DNA from: Marinilactibacillus kalidii
GTDB taxonomy: Bacteria > Bacillota > Bacilli > Lactobacillales > Carnobacteriaceae_A
NCBI RefSeq assembly: GCF_017599325.1
Contig: NZ_JAGFVM010000012.1
Span: 1-36,475, forward strand
Direction of reading: 5' to 3'
DNA: 36,475 bases
The position numbers were made by a program, and so were the translations under genes. Within the stretch, counting starts at the first letter, position 1; the number at the start of each line of letters is the position of its first letter. The notes below the pieces were generated by a model. That model did not search any database. It was not told where the DNA came from and worked only from the letters and a program-made list of their open reading frames with translations. Below are positions 15,359-24,209 of the stretch, one piece after another.

Positions 15359-18300
15359 TTATCCTTCTACGTTGATTCCTAGTGATTCTGCATAGGCTTC
15401 TAGTGCGTTTTCGAAACAGCCTAATGGTGCTTTAACCGTACCCGCACCGACTTGACCAACACCAGCATTTTTATGAGCAATACCTGTATTGATTGTTGGT
15501 GTAATCCCAGTTTCCACTACTTTACGGATATCGATTCCTAGACAAGTACCTTGGAAGTCCCAAGTTGGAATAGAGAATGTTGGGTTGTGACCCACACAAA
15601 TTTTTGCCATTTCGTTTGATGTTGCAAGTGCATCATCGAATCCACCGGCACCAACGAAACGTGTAACACCTGGTGCAGCAACCATTGCCATACCACCTAC
15701 ACCAATTGTTTCAGTGATCGCGCTGTCTCCAACATCTGGATTACCATCTTCTTCAGAGAATCCTGTGAAGTATAGTCCTCGAGGTGTATTAACAGGCGCT
15801 GTATGCCAAGCGTCGCCAGTTTCAGCAATTCTCACACCAAAGTTCACACCATTACGTGTCATGGTTGTAACTACAGTTCCTTTAGTATCTTTTCTTGCAC
15901 CATCTACAACTGCTTTTCCTGTTGCCATCATGATATTCAAGAAGAATTGATCAGTGTCTGCCAAGAATTTAATGATTTCATAACGTTCTTGCTCATCCAT
16001 ATCCAACTTGATGATCAATGGTGAAATTTCTTTCAGGAAGTTCAATGATCCGGCAATATTACGTTGGTGGAATTCATCTCCCATTGTAATAGAGCGTGCG
16101 ATCATTACGTTTAAGTTGATACCTTCTTCAGTTAATTTCAATGCTTTAGATAGCGTAGGTGCTAATACATCTTTCAACCAGTCTAAGCGATCGATAACTT
16201 CTTGAGAGTAAGCACCAAAACGAAGTACTTTTCCGATACCTTCGTTCAAAATACAGTACGCACGGTTACCTTCTAGTCTGTTTTCAACAACCAATACTGG
16301 CATATTTCCTGAAGTGATACCGCCCATTGGTCCTACTGCGCCTGCATGGTGACAAGGCATGAATCTGATCTCGCCTGATTCCAGTAACTTGATTGCATCT
16401 TCTTCGTTATCAGCCCAACGTTCAAAGAGTACAGCACCAATACAAGAGCCTTGCATCGGTCCAGTCATATCTGACCAGTCTAACGGTGGTCCTGCATGAA
16501 GGATTGTTTTCTGATCTTCGTTTAATTCAGGAATAACCGTGTTCGCTGGAACTACGTCTATCAAGAATGGTTGTGCATTTTTCATTTTGTCTGTAACTTT
16601 TTGATTTTCATTTTCAATCATTTCAGTATGCTCTTCTAGTGCATCTAAAATACGAATCATTTTTTTATTTCCGCTAGCACGTGGACGCCAGTTGAATTGT
16701 ACGGATTTGCCACCGTATTCTGTGATAGATTCATTAAAGCTTTGTAGTCCAACATTGATGATACGTGGTTTAGTTGTTAATAGTTCCATCACTTTATCAC
16801 TTACTGTTGGGACTTCAATCGTTTCTCCGTCGTATGCTACAACCGATTTATTTGGTTCAGATAACGAGATACCTTTCAATTGTAGTGCTAATTGAACAGC
16901 TTTTGCGTTACTTTCAGCTACAAGCACACCTGCTTCTTTCAAGCGTTTAACAGAGTCTTGGTAGTCTTGTGGATCTTTTGAAGTTCCGCAAACAGTTGAA
17001 ACAAAGTAAAGGTCACGACCATCTTCTTTAGCCGTTTCTTGCGCTTGTTTGATTGTTGGAATCAATGCGTCAGCCATATCTGGGTGCGCGCCATATCCAA
17101 GCACCACATCGAACAAGATAATCCCAGTTTTAGCATCTTTCGCTAGTTCCATGATTTTACTGATTCTAACTTCAGGATCGATCATTGGATGAGGTTTACC
17201 TTGTGTATAAATGTCGTCGCCCAAGTCGATAACGTCATATCCGTTAGATTTAAGCACATATCCTTCTTTTTTCACTAAGCCTTCTAATCCTAGTGCTTCA
17301 GAAATCAACATACCCGCTTCAGAAGCTAATGTTCCACCTGAATAAAGACCTTTAACGACTTTATCTTCGGATAATGTTTCTTGAGATGGTTTTTCAACTT
17401 TTTCAAAGTAATTTTCTTTTACCGTTTCTTCATTTGCTAGATCAACAGCGATTTGCGCCGTTTCTTCTAATGTGTGTGCAAGATATACTTTACCTTGATG
17501 CGCTTCTGGTTTTTCGCCTAAGAAGATCGCAACAACTGGTTTTGAAATACTTTGAAGTAATTGAACAACTTCATCTCTTACTTCTTTTGCAGGTGGCTTA
17601 GAAACCACACAAATCACGTCAGTTGGATCGTGATGCTCTAACGCTACAATGGCATCTTTCATTGTTGTCGCACCGACTTTATCGCTTAAGTCACGGCCAC
17701 CAGTACCGATAGCGTGAACGACTCCTCCGCCTAAACGGTCAATGATTGTTGTTACTTCTTGGATACCCGTACCTGAAGCTCCAACTACACCGATATTTCC
17801 AGGAGAAACAACATTTGTAAAGGCTACTGGTATACTAGAGATAACCCCTGTACCACAGTCTGGCCCCATCATAAGCAAGCCTTTTTCATGTGCTAAGTTT
17901 TTTAAACGAACTTCATCTTCTACAGATACGTTATCTGTAAAGGAGAAGACATGTAAATCATTTTTAAGCGCTCTTTCCATTTCAGAAGCTCCGTATTCAC
18001 CAGGAATACTAAACAAAGCAACATTTGCATCTGGAAGAGCAGATAAAGCTTCATCCCATGTTTCAACAGCTTTATTCTCATTTCCACTATTTTTTGAAGA
18101 TAGATCTGCTAAGAAGGTATCTACCGCTGGGAGAACCTCATCCATGATATCATCGTCGTCACTCTCTACAACGATCATTAAATCACTTGGTGAAGCCTCT
18201 TTCGCTTCTGAACTCAATAAATCTGTATTATTCAAGATGTCCTTATTGGCATCTGTCCCCATCATGATTTGACTCATGTTGACTTTTTCGAAATCATTGA

Positions 18301-18370
18301 TCGTATTCGTCAACAACATCAAATTGATGGAATCTTGATAATTGTTCTTTAACACTTTTGTATGCAACAT
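15359..18370 (-). CDS. fdrA: FdrA-DUF1116 fusion, predicted oxamate-type carbamoyltransferase subunit
   Basis: A 1003-residue protein joining two proteins that are separate in E. coli: FdrA/AllF (555 residues) and YlbE/AllG (419 residues). Residues 1-~500 are FdrA: QDSINLMLL and MMGTDANKDIL at the N-terminus, then the CoA-ligase-like GVVGASGTGIQEVTTII, GTGGRDLSDKVGATTM and the GYGAHPDMA segment. Residues ~528-1003 are DUF1116: PRIINVGLQSFNE, HAGPPLDWSDMTGPMQGSC, MPCHHAGAVGPMGGITSGNM, TRNGVNFGVRIAE and the C-terminal NTGIAHKNAGVGQVGAGTV. The frame is open throughout, with a short linker near 500-527. With DUF2877 and carbamate kinase it is predicted to transfer a carbamoyl group to phosphate. 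AAAAGGAGG precedes the ATG. It is first in the operon, divergent from the PucR regulator. Confidence 0.88.
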   Translation of the reverse strand: MLHTKVLKNNYQDSINLMLLTNTINDFEKVNMSQIMMGTDANKDILNNTDLLSSEAKEASPSDLMIVVESDDDDIMDEVLPAVDTFLADLSSKNSGNENKAVETWDEALSALPDANVALFSIPGEYGASEMERALKNDLHVFSFTDNVSVEDEVRLKNLAHEKGLLMMGPDCGTGVISSIPVAFTNVVSPGNIGVVGASGTGIQEVTTIIDRLGGGVVHAIGTGGRDLSDKVGATTMKDAIVALEHHDPTDVICVVSKPPAKEVRDEVVQLLQSISKPVVAIFLGEKPEAHQGKVYLAHTLEETAQIAVDLANEETVKENYFEKVEKPSQETLSEDKVVKGLYSGGTLASEAGMLISEALGLEGLVKKEGYVLKSNGYDVIDLGDDIYTQGKPHPMIDPEVRISKIMELAKDAKTGIILFDVVLGYGAHPDMADALIPTIKQAQETAKEDGRDLYFVSTVCGTSKDPQDYQDSVKRLKEAGVLVAESNAKAVQLALQLKGISLSEPNKSVVAYDGETIEVPTVSDKVMELLTTKPRIINVGLQSFNESITEYGGKSVQFNWRPRASGNKKMIRILDALEEHTEMIENENQKVTDKMKNAQPFLIDVVPANTVIPELNEDQKTILHAGPPLDWSDMTGPMQGSCIGAVLFERWADNEEDAIKLLESGEIRFMPCHHAGAVGPMGGITSGNMPVLVVENRLEGNRAYCILNEGIGKVLRFGAYSQEVIDRLDWLKDVLAPTLSKALKLTEEGINLNVMIARSITMGDEFHQRNIAGSLNFLKEISPLIIKLDMDEQERYEIIKFLADTDQFFLNIMMATGKAVVDGARKDTKGTVVTTMTRNGVNFGVRIAETGDAWHTAPVNTPRGLYFTGFSEEDGNPDVGDSAITETIGVGGMAMVAAPGVTRFVGAGGFDDALATSNEMAKICVGHNPTFSIPTWDFQGTCLGIDIRKVVETGITPTINTGIAHKNAGVGQVGAGTVKAPLGCFENALEAYAESLGINVEG

Positions 18371-18397
18371 TTCGTTTCCTCCTTTTAACTTAACTAC

Positions 18398-18464
18398 ATT
18401 GTAACGAGAAGTGTTTTCGCTTTCATTGGATAAATGTCTAAAATTTTGCTATAATTTTTATCCA
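18398..18464. promoter_or_regulatory. Divergent promoters with a TGGATAAA inverted repeat
   Basis: Two promoters face away with abutting -35 boxes. For pucR (plus): TTGGAT (18426-18431), 18 bases, TATAAT (18450-18455). For the fdrA operon (minus): ATGAAA (complement of 18421-18426), 17 bases, TACAAT (complement of 18398-18403), a weak -35 that suggests activation. A perfect 8-base inverted repeat, TGGATAAA (18427-18434) and TTTATCCA (18457-18464), with centres 30 bases apart (about three helical turns), brackets the pucR promoter. One arm lies right next to the fdrA -35. It is a good candidate operator for the PucR-family protein, which would then repress itself and activate fdrA. That is inferred. 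Confidence 0.6.
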
Positions 18465-18486
18465 TAAAGGGAAAAGAGGAAAGAAT

Positions 18487-20070
18487 ATGTATATAAAAGA
18501 CTTACTTGAGTTAGATTTGTTAGATTCAGCCAAAGTATTAACTGGGCAAATCGGTCTAGATAATCTTTTGGAATCTGTGATGGTCCTTGAAGCGATCGAT
18601 ATTGAAAAATGGAGTAAAAAAAATCAGCTGATTCTGACTTCTTTTTACGCCCTCTCTCATGAATCTGAAGAAACAGTCCGTGCTTTTTTTGAGAAAATGA
18701 GCAAAATTGGTGTCAGCGGACTCATTATCAAGGTAGATCGTTTTATTGTGATGATCCCTACTTGGGTAATTGAACTTGGCATTGAATACGGTATTCCTTT
18801 GATCAAGGTATCTAAAGAGGTCAGTTACGAAGCCATCATGTTGTCTGTCTACGAACCCATTATCAATCATCAGTCTCATTTACTGCGGACTTATTATGAT
18901 GTCAGACAACGCTTTATGAAACTAGAAAGGAATTTATCTTCCTTCGATCAAATCATGCAAGAATTCTATCAATTGATTGGGAAGTCTTGCTCTTTAACGA
19001 TTCCTAGCTTAGACGTCGCGATTCATCTAGGGAATACGTATACTAATTACGTCATGATGGATGCCAGTCCTATGAAGAATATTCCCTTTACAAAAAACCG
19101 CTATGAATATCTTAAATTATTTTCCCACGAACATAACCAACAAATAACGGCTATAAAAGTAGCTATTATTAATTCTCATACAGAAAATTGCACATTGTTG
19201 GTTTATCAAAAAAATAAAGAGATTGCTGAATCTAAAATGATGATCATTGAGAATGTCATCGACGTTATTTATGAACATTTGCAGATGGAATACATTATAA
19301 AAAAAGACCGCTTTACCCGCCTGAATAACTTAGCGGACGCCATTTTACAAAATAACAGCTCGAATTTGAAAGAACTCACTCATTTATTAGAAGAAGCCGA
19401 TATGAACCAGTTTGACTATTTCCAAGGAATTGCTTTTTCTTCAGATATGTATGAAGACCATCCCCATAAACAAGAAATTTTATCGAAGTTACGCGAATTG
19501 AAAACGCGTCATATATTCTTCGAACATCTAAATTACTTTATTATTTTATATAATATTCCTAACCCGAATACGGCTGTCACAAAAGCAAAAGCTGCCACTA
19601 TCTTTGATCATCTTCATCTTGAAAAAAACAAAGATACGATAGCCATCAGTCGGGTTAAATCTAAAGCAGATCTGAAAGAAATCCTCCATGAATGTCAGGA
19701 TATTTTTAAGTTCAATCGTCAATTCTATATCGCTTCTTTGTTAGGCTATGACGATTTAGGTATCTTTGGATCATTCGTCCGAGAGAATCAATTAGAAAAA
19801 ATCGATCAAATCGTACCCGATTCCCTTTATCAACTTTGGGAAAACGATCCTGATTTATTTGAAACGCTCTATACTTTTTTCCAGAGCAATCGGAACTTTA
19901 AAGTAACAGCGGAAACCTTGTTCTTACACTCCAAAACCATTCGTTATCGTCTGAATAAAATCGAGAAAAACTTAGGCATTGATTTGACAAATCCTATTCA
20001 ATTGGTTAATTATGAGATTGGCACATATTTACTACAACTGAAAAAAAGGAGTCAATTCAATGAGTTATAA
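18487..20070 (+). CDS. PucR family transcriptional regulator
   Basis: A 527-residue cytoplasmic regulator. Residues 1-~120 are the PucR N-terminal domain, opening with YIKDLLELDLLDSAKVL. The last ~60 residues are the PucR C-terminal helix-turn-helix (VTAETLFLHSKTIRYRLNKI, then GIDLTNPIQLVNYEIG). The middle (about 290-450) fits the GGDEF-like linker region of the family. PucR controls purine catabolism in B. subtilis. Here the divergent position to the fdrA-DUF2877-carbamate kinase operon makes that operon its likely target. GAGGAAAG precedes the ATG. The gene overlaps the next hydrolase gene by 11 bases. Confidence 0.9.
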   Translation: MYIKDLLELDLLDSAKVLTGQIGLDNLLESVMVLEAIDIEKWSKKNQLILTSFYALSHESEETVRAFFEKMSKIGVSGLIIKVDRFIVMIPTWVIELGIEYGIPLIKVSKEVSYEAIMLSVYEPIINHQSHLLRTYYDVRQRFMKLERNLSSFDQIMQEFYQLIGKSCSLTIPSLDVAIHLGNTYTNYVMMDASPMKNIPFTKNRYEYLKLFSHEHNQQITAIKVAIINSHTENCTLLVYQKNKEIAESKMMIIENVIDVIYEHLQMEYIIKKDRFTRLNNLADAILQNNSSNLKELTHLLEEADMNQFDYFQGIAFSSDMYEDHPHKQEILSKLRELKTRHIFFEHLNYFIILYNIPNPNTAVTKAKAATIFDHLHLEKNKDTIAISRVKSKADLKEILHECQDIFKFNRQFYIASLLGYDDLGIFGSFVRENQLEKIDQIVPDSLYQLWENDPDLFETLYTFFQSNRNFKVTAETLFLHSKTIRYRLNKIEKNLGIDLTNPIQLVNYEIGTYLLQLKKRSQFNEL

Positions 20071-20863
20071 GTACACTTTAGCTACTGGCGCACAAGCGAC
20101 GATTTATCCAACTAAAGAAACTGTCCCACGTTATCTTATTTATTTTCACGGGGGCGGATTCGTTTATGGAAGTAAAAGCGATATCCCCTCTGCTCTAGTC
20201 GATTTATTTAATCGTCACGGATACACTGTTATAGCCGTTGACTATTTATTAGCACCAAACCATACGCTTGAAATCATCCTTCAACAGACTGTCGTTAATG
20301 TTGATGAATTGAAACGTGAAGTCATTAAAGACGCCCCTTTTAGTTTCTGTGGAAGATCTGCAGGTGGCTATTTAATGCTGGCTTTAACAAAAACCTTATT
20401 AGAAAACGGACGTTCACTACCAGAACAATTGGTTCACTTCTATGGCTATACTGATTTTGACTTTATCTTAAAAGAGAGAAAGCTATCAGATCAATCGGTC
20501 GCTTCTTCGGCCATCGATTCCCTTGATAAGCATTCAGAAATCTGGGACGATCCTTTGATGCAGCGATACCTGCTTTATGTAGAGGCTATTCAACAGGGAA
20601 AATTAGTTGCGTACTATGGTTTCGACAAAACGCCTTTAGCTAATTTTTCGATAGCTGAAGAGACGCTGCAACAGTTTCCTCCTATCTTCAGTTCAGCCAG
20701 TTCAACCGACCAAGAGGTTCCTTTCCGTTATAGTAAGCAACTGAAAAAAGTTCCTGGCAGTCAGTTTGTTCCTGTCTATGATTTAGAGCATGATTTTTTG
20801 AAGCAAACAGATCATCCACAAGTACAAGCAGCTCTAAATAAATTAGATCAATGGTTAATATAA
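20060..20863 (+). CDS. Alpha/beta hydrolase of the HGGG (hormone-sensitive lipase) type
   Basis: A 267-residue cytoplasmic hydrolase. The oxyanion-hole motif HGGG is at residues 30-33 (YFHGGGFVYGSK). The nucleophile elbow is FCGRSAGG with Ser100, and His244 in YDLEHDFLK completes the likely triad. The acid residue is less clear (region near 225-235). The start overlaps the pucR gene by 11 bases, with AAAAAGGAG inside the pucR end, so it belongs to the regulator's transcript. The context suggests a hydrolytic step feeding or clearing the carbamoylated substrate, for example an ester, lactone or amide. The substrate is unknown. Confidence 0.83.
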   Translation: MSYKYTLATGAQATIYPTKETVPRYLIYFHGGGFVYGSKSDIPSALVDLFNRHGYTVIAVDYLLAPNHTLEIILQQTVVNVDELKREVIKDAPFSFCGRSAGGYLMLALTKTLLENGRSLPEQLVHFYGYTDFDFILKERKLSDQSVASSAIDSLDKHSEIWDDPLMQRYLLYVEAIQQGKLVAYYGFDKTPLANFSIAEETLQQFPPIFSSASSTDQEVPFRYSKQLKKVPGSQFVPVYDLEHDFLKQTDHPQVQAALNKLDQWLI

Positions 20864-20910
20864 AAAAAGGTTTCTCTACTCAAACTTCACTCGTTTGAAT
20901 AGGGAAACCT
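20862..20910. terminator. Shared terminator of convergent genes
   Basis: An 18-position stem (20868-20885 with 20893-20910) with two non-Watson-Crick positions and a 7-base loop. On the minus strand it is followed by seven T, so it best serves the flavin oxidase gene. It also ends the hydrolase transcript. Confidence 0.8.
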
Positions 20911-20922
20911 CTCACTTTAAAA

Positions 20923-22212
20923 TCACTTCTTATATGATTGAGTCAACAGTTGTTCAACTGCATACTTTCCTGAACGAACAGCGCCCTCCATGAATTGAGG
21001 AAATGCTGGCGCTAATTCGGTACTAGCAAATACAACATTCATGAAAGGCTCTTTGAGCGCACGTTTTGCCTCGAAATTCCCTCCAAAATGTGTGAGCCCA
21101 CCATAGCCTCCGCCATAGTAAGGAGAATCGACCCAAACTTTCTCTTCTACTGATTGATAATCTACGATTCGATCACCTAAAACCTGCGCTAACCGATTCA
21201 CCGCAAAGCTATTTCTTTCTTCAGCCGTAACCCGCGCAAGTTCTATCGCTTTATCGCCACCAATAAACATCGTCAAACGGTTTGCCCCTTCTTTTTTTGA
21301 CGATTCCATCACGTTTACCCCTTCTTCTTCGCCAAACAATACACCGAATAAATTTTTCTTTTCCCCATCGATCATGATTTGGCGCCAGAAAGGTTCTTCA
21401 TAGGTGAAAATCAATTTAATAACCGCACCATCAATAAAACTATTTAAGGCAGGATAAAACCTTTCTTTAAGATTCTGACTGAACTGAATACGGCGTGCCA
21501 CAGTAGGCGGAACAGCAATCACAACGGCTTTAGCTGTAAATTCGTTCCCTGTTTTTGATTTGACGATATAACCATCTTCCGTTTTCTGGATTTCTTCTAC
21601 AGGCTCTTCGTATAAAAGGTTGGTCCCTGATATATTAACCAGATAATCGATTACTTGACTTAACGGACCAGAGGCTTGATATTTCACTTCATCTTCTTCT
21701 AAAGTGATATTACCGATCAATCGCTTCAACGCTTTTGGGTTAATATAATCGCTGCTCACTGTAAATTCCGCAGCTACAAAACTCTTAATAGCTTTCACTT
21801 CTATATCATCTTCAATGACTTGATCTACAACTTCTGACAAAGAATGATTTTCTATAAATGAACGATCTTTCAACATTTCTGCATGGTGTGCAAAATTTAT
21901 ATAACCAACTTCATCTTTCGTTTCGTTAATGATCACGGCATCGTCTGCTAAATAAGTATGGTCTAATGTCATACCTGAATCTTTGATCAATCGAACCATT
22001 TCAATCATATCTTCATTTATAAACTGTGCACCCAGTTCAACATAATCTGAACCATCTACTGAGACTTTTGACTGCACTTTTCCTCCAGCACGATTTGTCG
22101 CTTCAAGTAGCTTATAAGATTTCCCATTTTCTTTTAACGCTTTTGCGGCTGATAATCCGGCAAGTCCAGCACCGATTATGATCGTGTTCACTTGCTGTTG
22201 TTCATGGCTCAT
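20923..22212 (-). CDS. Flavin monoamine oxidase-like FAD-dependent oxidoreductase
   Basis: A 429-residue flavoprotein. The FAD dinucleotide-binding motif is at the N-terminus (IIIGAGLAGLSAAKAL, about residues 11-26), then LEATNRAGGKVQS with the ribose-binding Glu. ELGAQFI follows near residue 61, where amine oxidases have a similar GxxWI-type segment. The C-terminus has the GGYGGLTHFGG region and FASTELAPAFPQFMEGAVRSGKYAV, the second FAD-contacting motif of the family. It probably oxidises an amine or related compound, with the substrate unknown. AGGAG precedes the ATG. It is a single gene closed by the shared 20862-20910 terminator. Confidence 0.87.
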   Translation of the reverse strand: MSHEQQQVNTIIIGAGLAGLSAAKALKENGKSYKLLEATNRAGGKVQSKVSVDGSDYVELGAQFINEDMIEMVRLIKDSGMTLDHTYLADDAVIINETKDEVGYINFAHHAEMLKDRSFIENHSLSEVVDQVIEDDIEVKAIKSFVAAEFTVSSDYINPKALKRLIGNITLEEDEVKYQASGPLSQVIDYLVNISGTNLLYEEPVEEIQKTEDGYIVKSKTGNEFTAKAVVIAVPPTVARRIQFSQNLKERFYPALNSFIDGAVIKLIFTYEEPFWRQIMIDGEKKNLFGVLFGEEEGVNVMESSKKEGANRLTMFIGGDKAIELARVTAEERNSFAVNRLAQVLGDRIVDYQSVEEKVWVDSPYYGGGYGGLTHFGGNFEAKRALKEPFMNVVFASTELAPAFPQFMEGAVRSGKYAVEQLLTQSYKK

Positions 22213-22317
22213 CTTTTCACTCCTATAACAGGTTCTTTCTAATCGTATTTAGCCTATCAAGTGATAACCATCAAAGCAAAAAGACTGTCTTGAATTCTTT
22301 TATTCACAAACTGGCAT

Positions 22318-23160
22318 TTAATCGAAATCATTCTCATGTTCTTTGAAGAATGAACGATACACATTTACTTGTTCCAAAGCTGTCCACTTTCTCGTCTCGA
22401 CAGGCTCTTGATCTAAGTCGTAAACTTTAGCATGGTTCATCGCAAGTAAAAACGGTGAATGCGTGGAAATAATAAACTGGCAGTTAAAAAAGCGTGCCGC
22501 ATCTTCAATATATTGTTTTAATTCTATTTGTTTCGCTGGAGATAAACTATTCTCAGGTTCGTCTAAAAGATAGAGTCCATTCTCTTCAATTTTTTCTATA
22601 AAGTAACGAAAGGCACTCTCGCCATTTGATTGTTCTCGAATATTCTTCATTAGGTTATCGTTAACATATTTTGATTGTGTTTTTCTTCTCGTTTCGTTCA
22701 TTTTCTTTAGCCGATCATAGTCTTCGAGTGAACGTAATTGAAACTTTGTCTTTTTGATATCCAAATACTCCTCGAACATTTCTACTCTTTTCTCGTCTAC
22801 TGCTTCATTGACTGAACGGAGCGTCAAGACAAAGTCAAACACGTCATCACTTGTAATGATTCGTTTAAATGCTGGTTGATCAAATGTCTCTTCGATCTCA
22901 CAAAACGTTAAGTATTTCGGAAAGAAAGAAGATTTATTGTAAAGCGCATCTTTTTCTGCAATAATGTTTAAAGCCGTTGTTTTCCCTGAACCATTTCCTC
23001 CATAAAGGATCGTTACAGGTTCAAAGTCTAAACGCTCTAATCCTCTTTTTGACAATACTTGAAAAGGATAAAAAGAAGAATAGACTGTTCTTTTCACTTT
23101 GCAAATAAAGTACAGGCTTTCTACTTCGTGATCTGGAAATGTTATGGAACGTATGTACAC
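22318..23160 (-). CDS. AAA/ABC-type ATPase (RecF/SMC-like, AAA_21/23)
   Basis: A 280-residue cytoplasmic ATPase. Walker A is ILYGGNGSGKTTALN (about residues 51-65). Walker B is YLLDEPENSLSP with the catalytic Glu, followed by the switch His in FIISTHSPFLLAM. There is no membrane segment and no nuclease partner gene next to it. The GTG at 23160 is chosen over the ATG at 23184 because AGGAGG lies between them, 10 bases before the GTG. Proteins of this build are common as stand-alone predicted ATPases. Without an adjacent TOPRIM or effector gene, a role in phage defence is not supported. Confidence 0.82.
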   Translation of the reverse strand: MYIRSITFPDHEVESLYFICKVKRTVYSSFYPFQVLSKRGLERLDFEPVTILYGGNGSGKTTALNIIAEKDALYNKSSFFPKYLTFCEIEETFDQPAFKRIITSDDVFDFVLTLRSVNEAVDEKRVEMFEEYLDIKKTKFQLRSLEDYDRLKKMNETRRKTQSKYVNDNLMKNIREQSNGESAFRYFIEKIEENGLYLLDEPENSLSPAKQIELKQYIEDAARFFNCQFIISTHSPFLLAMNHAKVYDLDQEPVETRKWTALEQVNVYRSFFKEHENDFD

Positions 23161-23201
23161 AGCACTTCTACCTCCTAAAATCACTAAACTTTCTATTTTT
23201 T

Positions 23202-23242
23202 AAAAAACGCTATTCAATTTACAATAAGCTTGGATAGCGTTT
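23202..23242 (-). terminator. Terminator of the small membrane protein gene
   Basis: A 9-base-pair perfect stem (23205-23213 with 23234-23242), extendable by four more pairs including one G-U, with a 12-base loop. On the minus strand a T run follows. Confidence 0.75.
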
Positions 23243-23250
23243 CCTACTAA

Positions 23251-23562
23251 TTAATGTGCATGTCTTGCAGGTTTCTTTTTCTTAGAGAATAATTTACTAA
23301 AAAGAAATAAAATGATAAAGCATATTAGTGTATTTAATAAGTAATTTAAACCATTAACATTCACAGACAAAAAATTTTCCCACTGAAAGAAAGAACGTAA
23401 ACTTTCATAAGCAGCTGGATTAGAAAATTCAAGGAATGCAACCGGGAATCCTCTAGTAACTGATGAGGTTAGTTGCATAGGAAACGCTAAACCTACAGTT
23501 GGAACAAACATAGTAAGCGCAGATAACAATAGACTAGCGATCAATAATTTTATTTTATTCAT
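23251..23562 (-). CDS. Small exported/membrane protein, unknown
   Basis: A 103-residue protein, not recognised. It has a hydrophobic N-terminal helix that could be a signal peptide (IKLLIASLLLSALTMFVPTV, ending near AFA-like residues at 25-28). A middle part of about 35 residues is predicted outside the cell. A C-terminal transmembrane helix (about 70-90) is followed by a basic tail, KLFSKKKKPARHAH. The start at 23562 is set by GGGGAGAT upstream; the in-frame ATG at 23604 has no site. It has its own terminator, so it appears to be a single gene. Confidence 0.65.
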   Translation of the reverse strand: MNKIKLLIASLLLSALTMFVPTVGLAFPMQLTSSVTRGFPVAFLEFSNPAAYESLRSFFQWENFLSVNVNGLNYLLNTLICFIILFLFSKLFSKKKKPARHAH

Positions 23563-23773
23563 ATATTTTATCTCCCCAATGTTCATTTTATGCGAATAGT
23601 ACATAAAAAACCTTTATACACTTGAACTATTCTTTTATCATTATCGATACGGTCAATCTGCTTTTTTTCTCTGACCCTATTCACTTCTTTTTAAATCATC
23701 TCCAATTTAACTTGTTATTTACTTTCTAAAGATAGTTTAGCACAAGTCAAGAATAACTATTGTAAATTTTTGA

Positions 23774-24097
23774 TTACTTCGCTTTGCTAATCAAGAAAAT
23801 CCTTTCTTTAAACCCACCTCTTTCCTTTTCTTTCTCTTCGCGTAGTTGTTCTATGGTATCAAATGATACATGATGTATATTTGCCAACCCATGTAGAACC
23901 TCTAGTATATCAGCGAGTTCTTCTAAGCAAGATGTCGAATCAGTAGCAAGCAAATATTCTTTTACTTCTTCTTTTAATTTTCCTTTCAACGCTTCAGTAT
24001 AATCCTTGCCTCTTAATCTTTTAACGGTACACGCTTCACCATTCTCTTGAATCATTTCTGGTATACGATCTCTAACTAATTTATCGTATCGTTCCAT
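23774..24097 (-). CDS. MazG-like nucleotide pyrophosphohydrolase
   Basis: A 107-residue all-alpha protein of the MazG/phosphoribosyl-ATP pyrophosphohydrolase-like superfamily. It opens with YDKLVRDRIPEMIQ, the metal-binding acidic helix is KLKEEVKEYL (about residues 39-48), and the second acidic helix is CLEELADILEVLHGL. These supply the EExxE and ExxD metal ligands. Such proteins hydrolyse nucleoside triphosphates or related compounds to monophosphates, often for house-cleaning. GAGGTGAAG precedes the ATG. It is a single gene divergent from the membrane protein at 24210. Confidence 0.85.
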   Translation of the reverse strand: MERYDKLVRDRIPEMIQENGEACTVKRLRGKDYTEALKGKLKEEVKEYLLATDSTSCLEELADILEVLHGLANIHHVSFDTIEQLREEKEKERGGFKERIFLISKAK

Positions 24098-24209
24098 TTA
24101 CTTCACCTCGAATCTTCTTAAGTTATTCCTATACTAATTTTACCCTTTTCTTAGAAAAGTTAACCTATGCTTGAACTAAATATCAAACAGTTCAAAAGGA
24201 GAATATTCT

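Noticed and set aside
17742-18272. A 176-codon plus-strand frame opposite fdrA
   Set aside because: It is fully antisense to a clear gene with strong family match, has no ribosome site, and its composition is the mirror of the sense codons.
22318-23160. Phage defence system (OLD/RecF-like ATPase)
   Set aside because: There is no TOPRIM domain, nuclease or effector gene beside it; a stand-alone ATPase is not enough.
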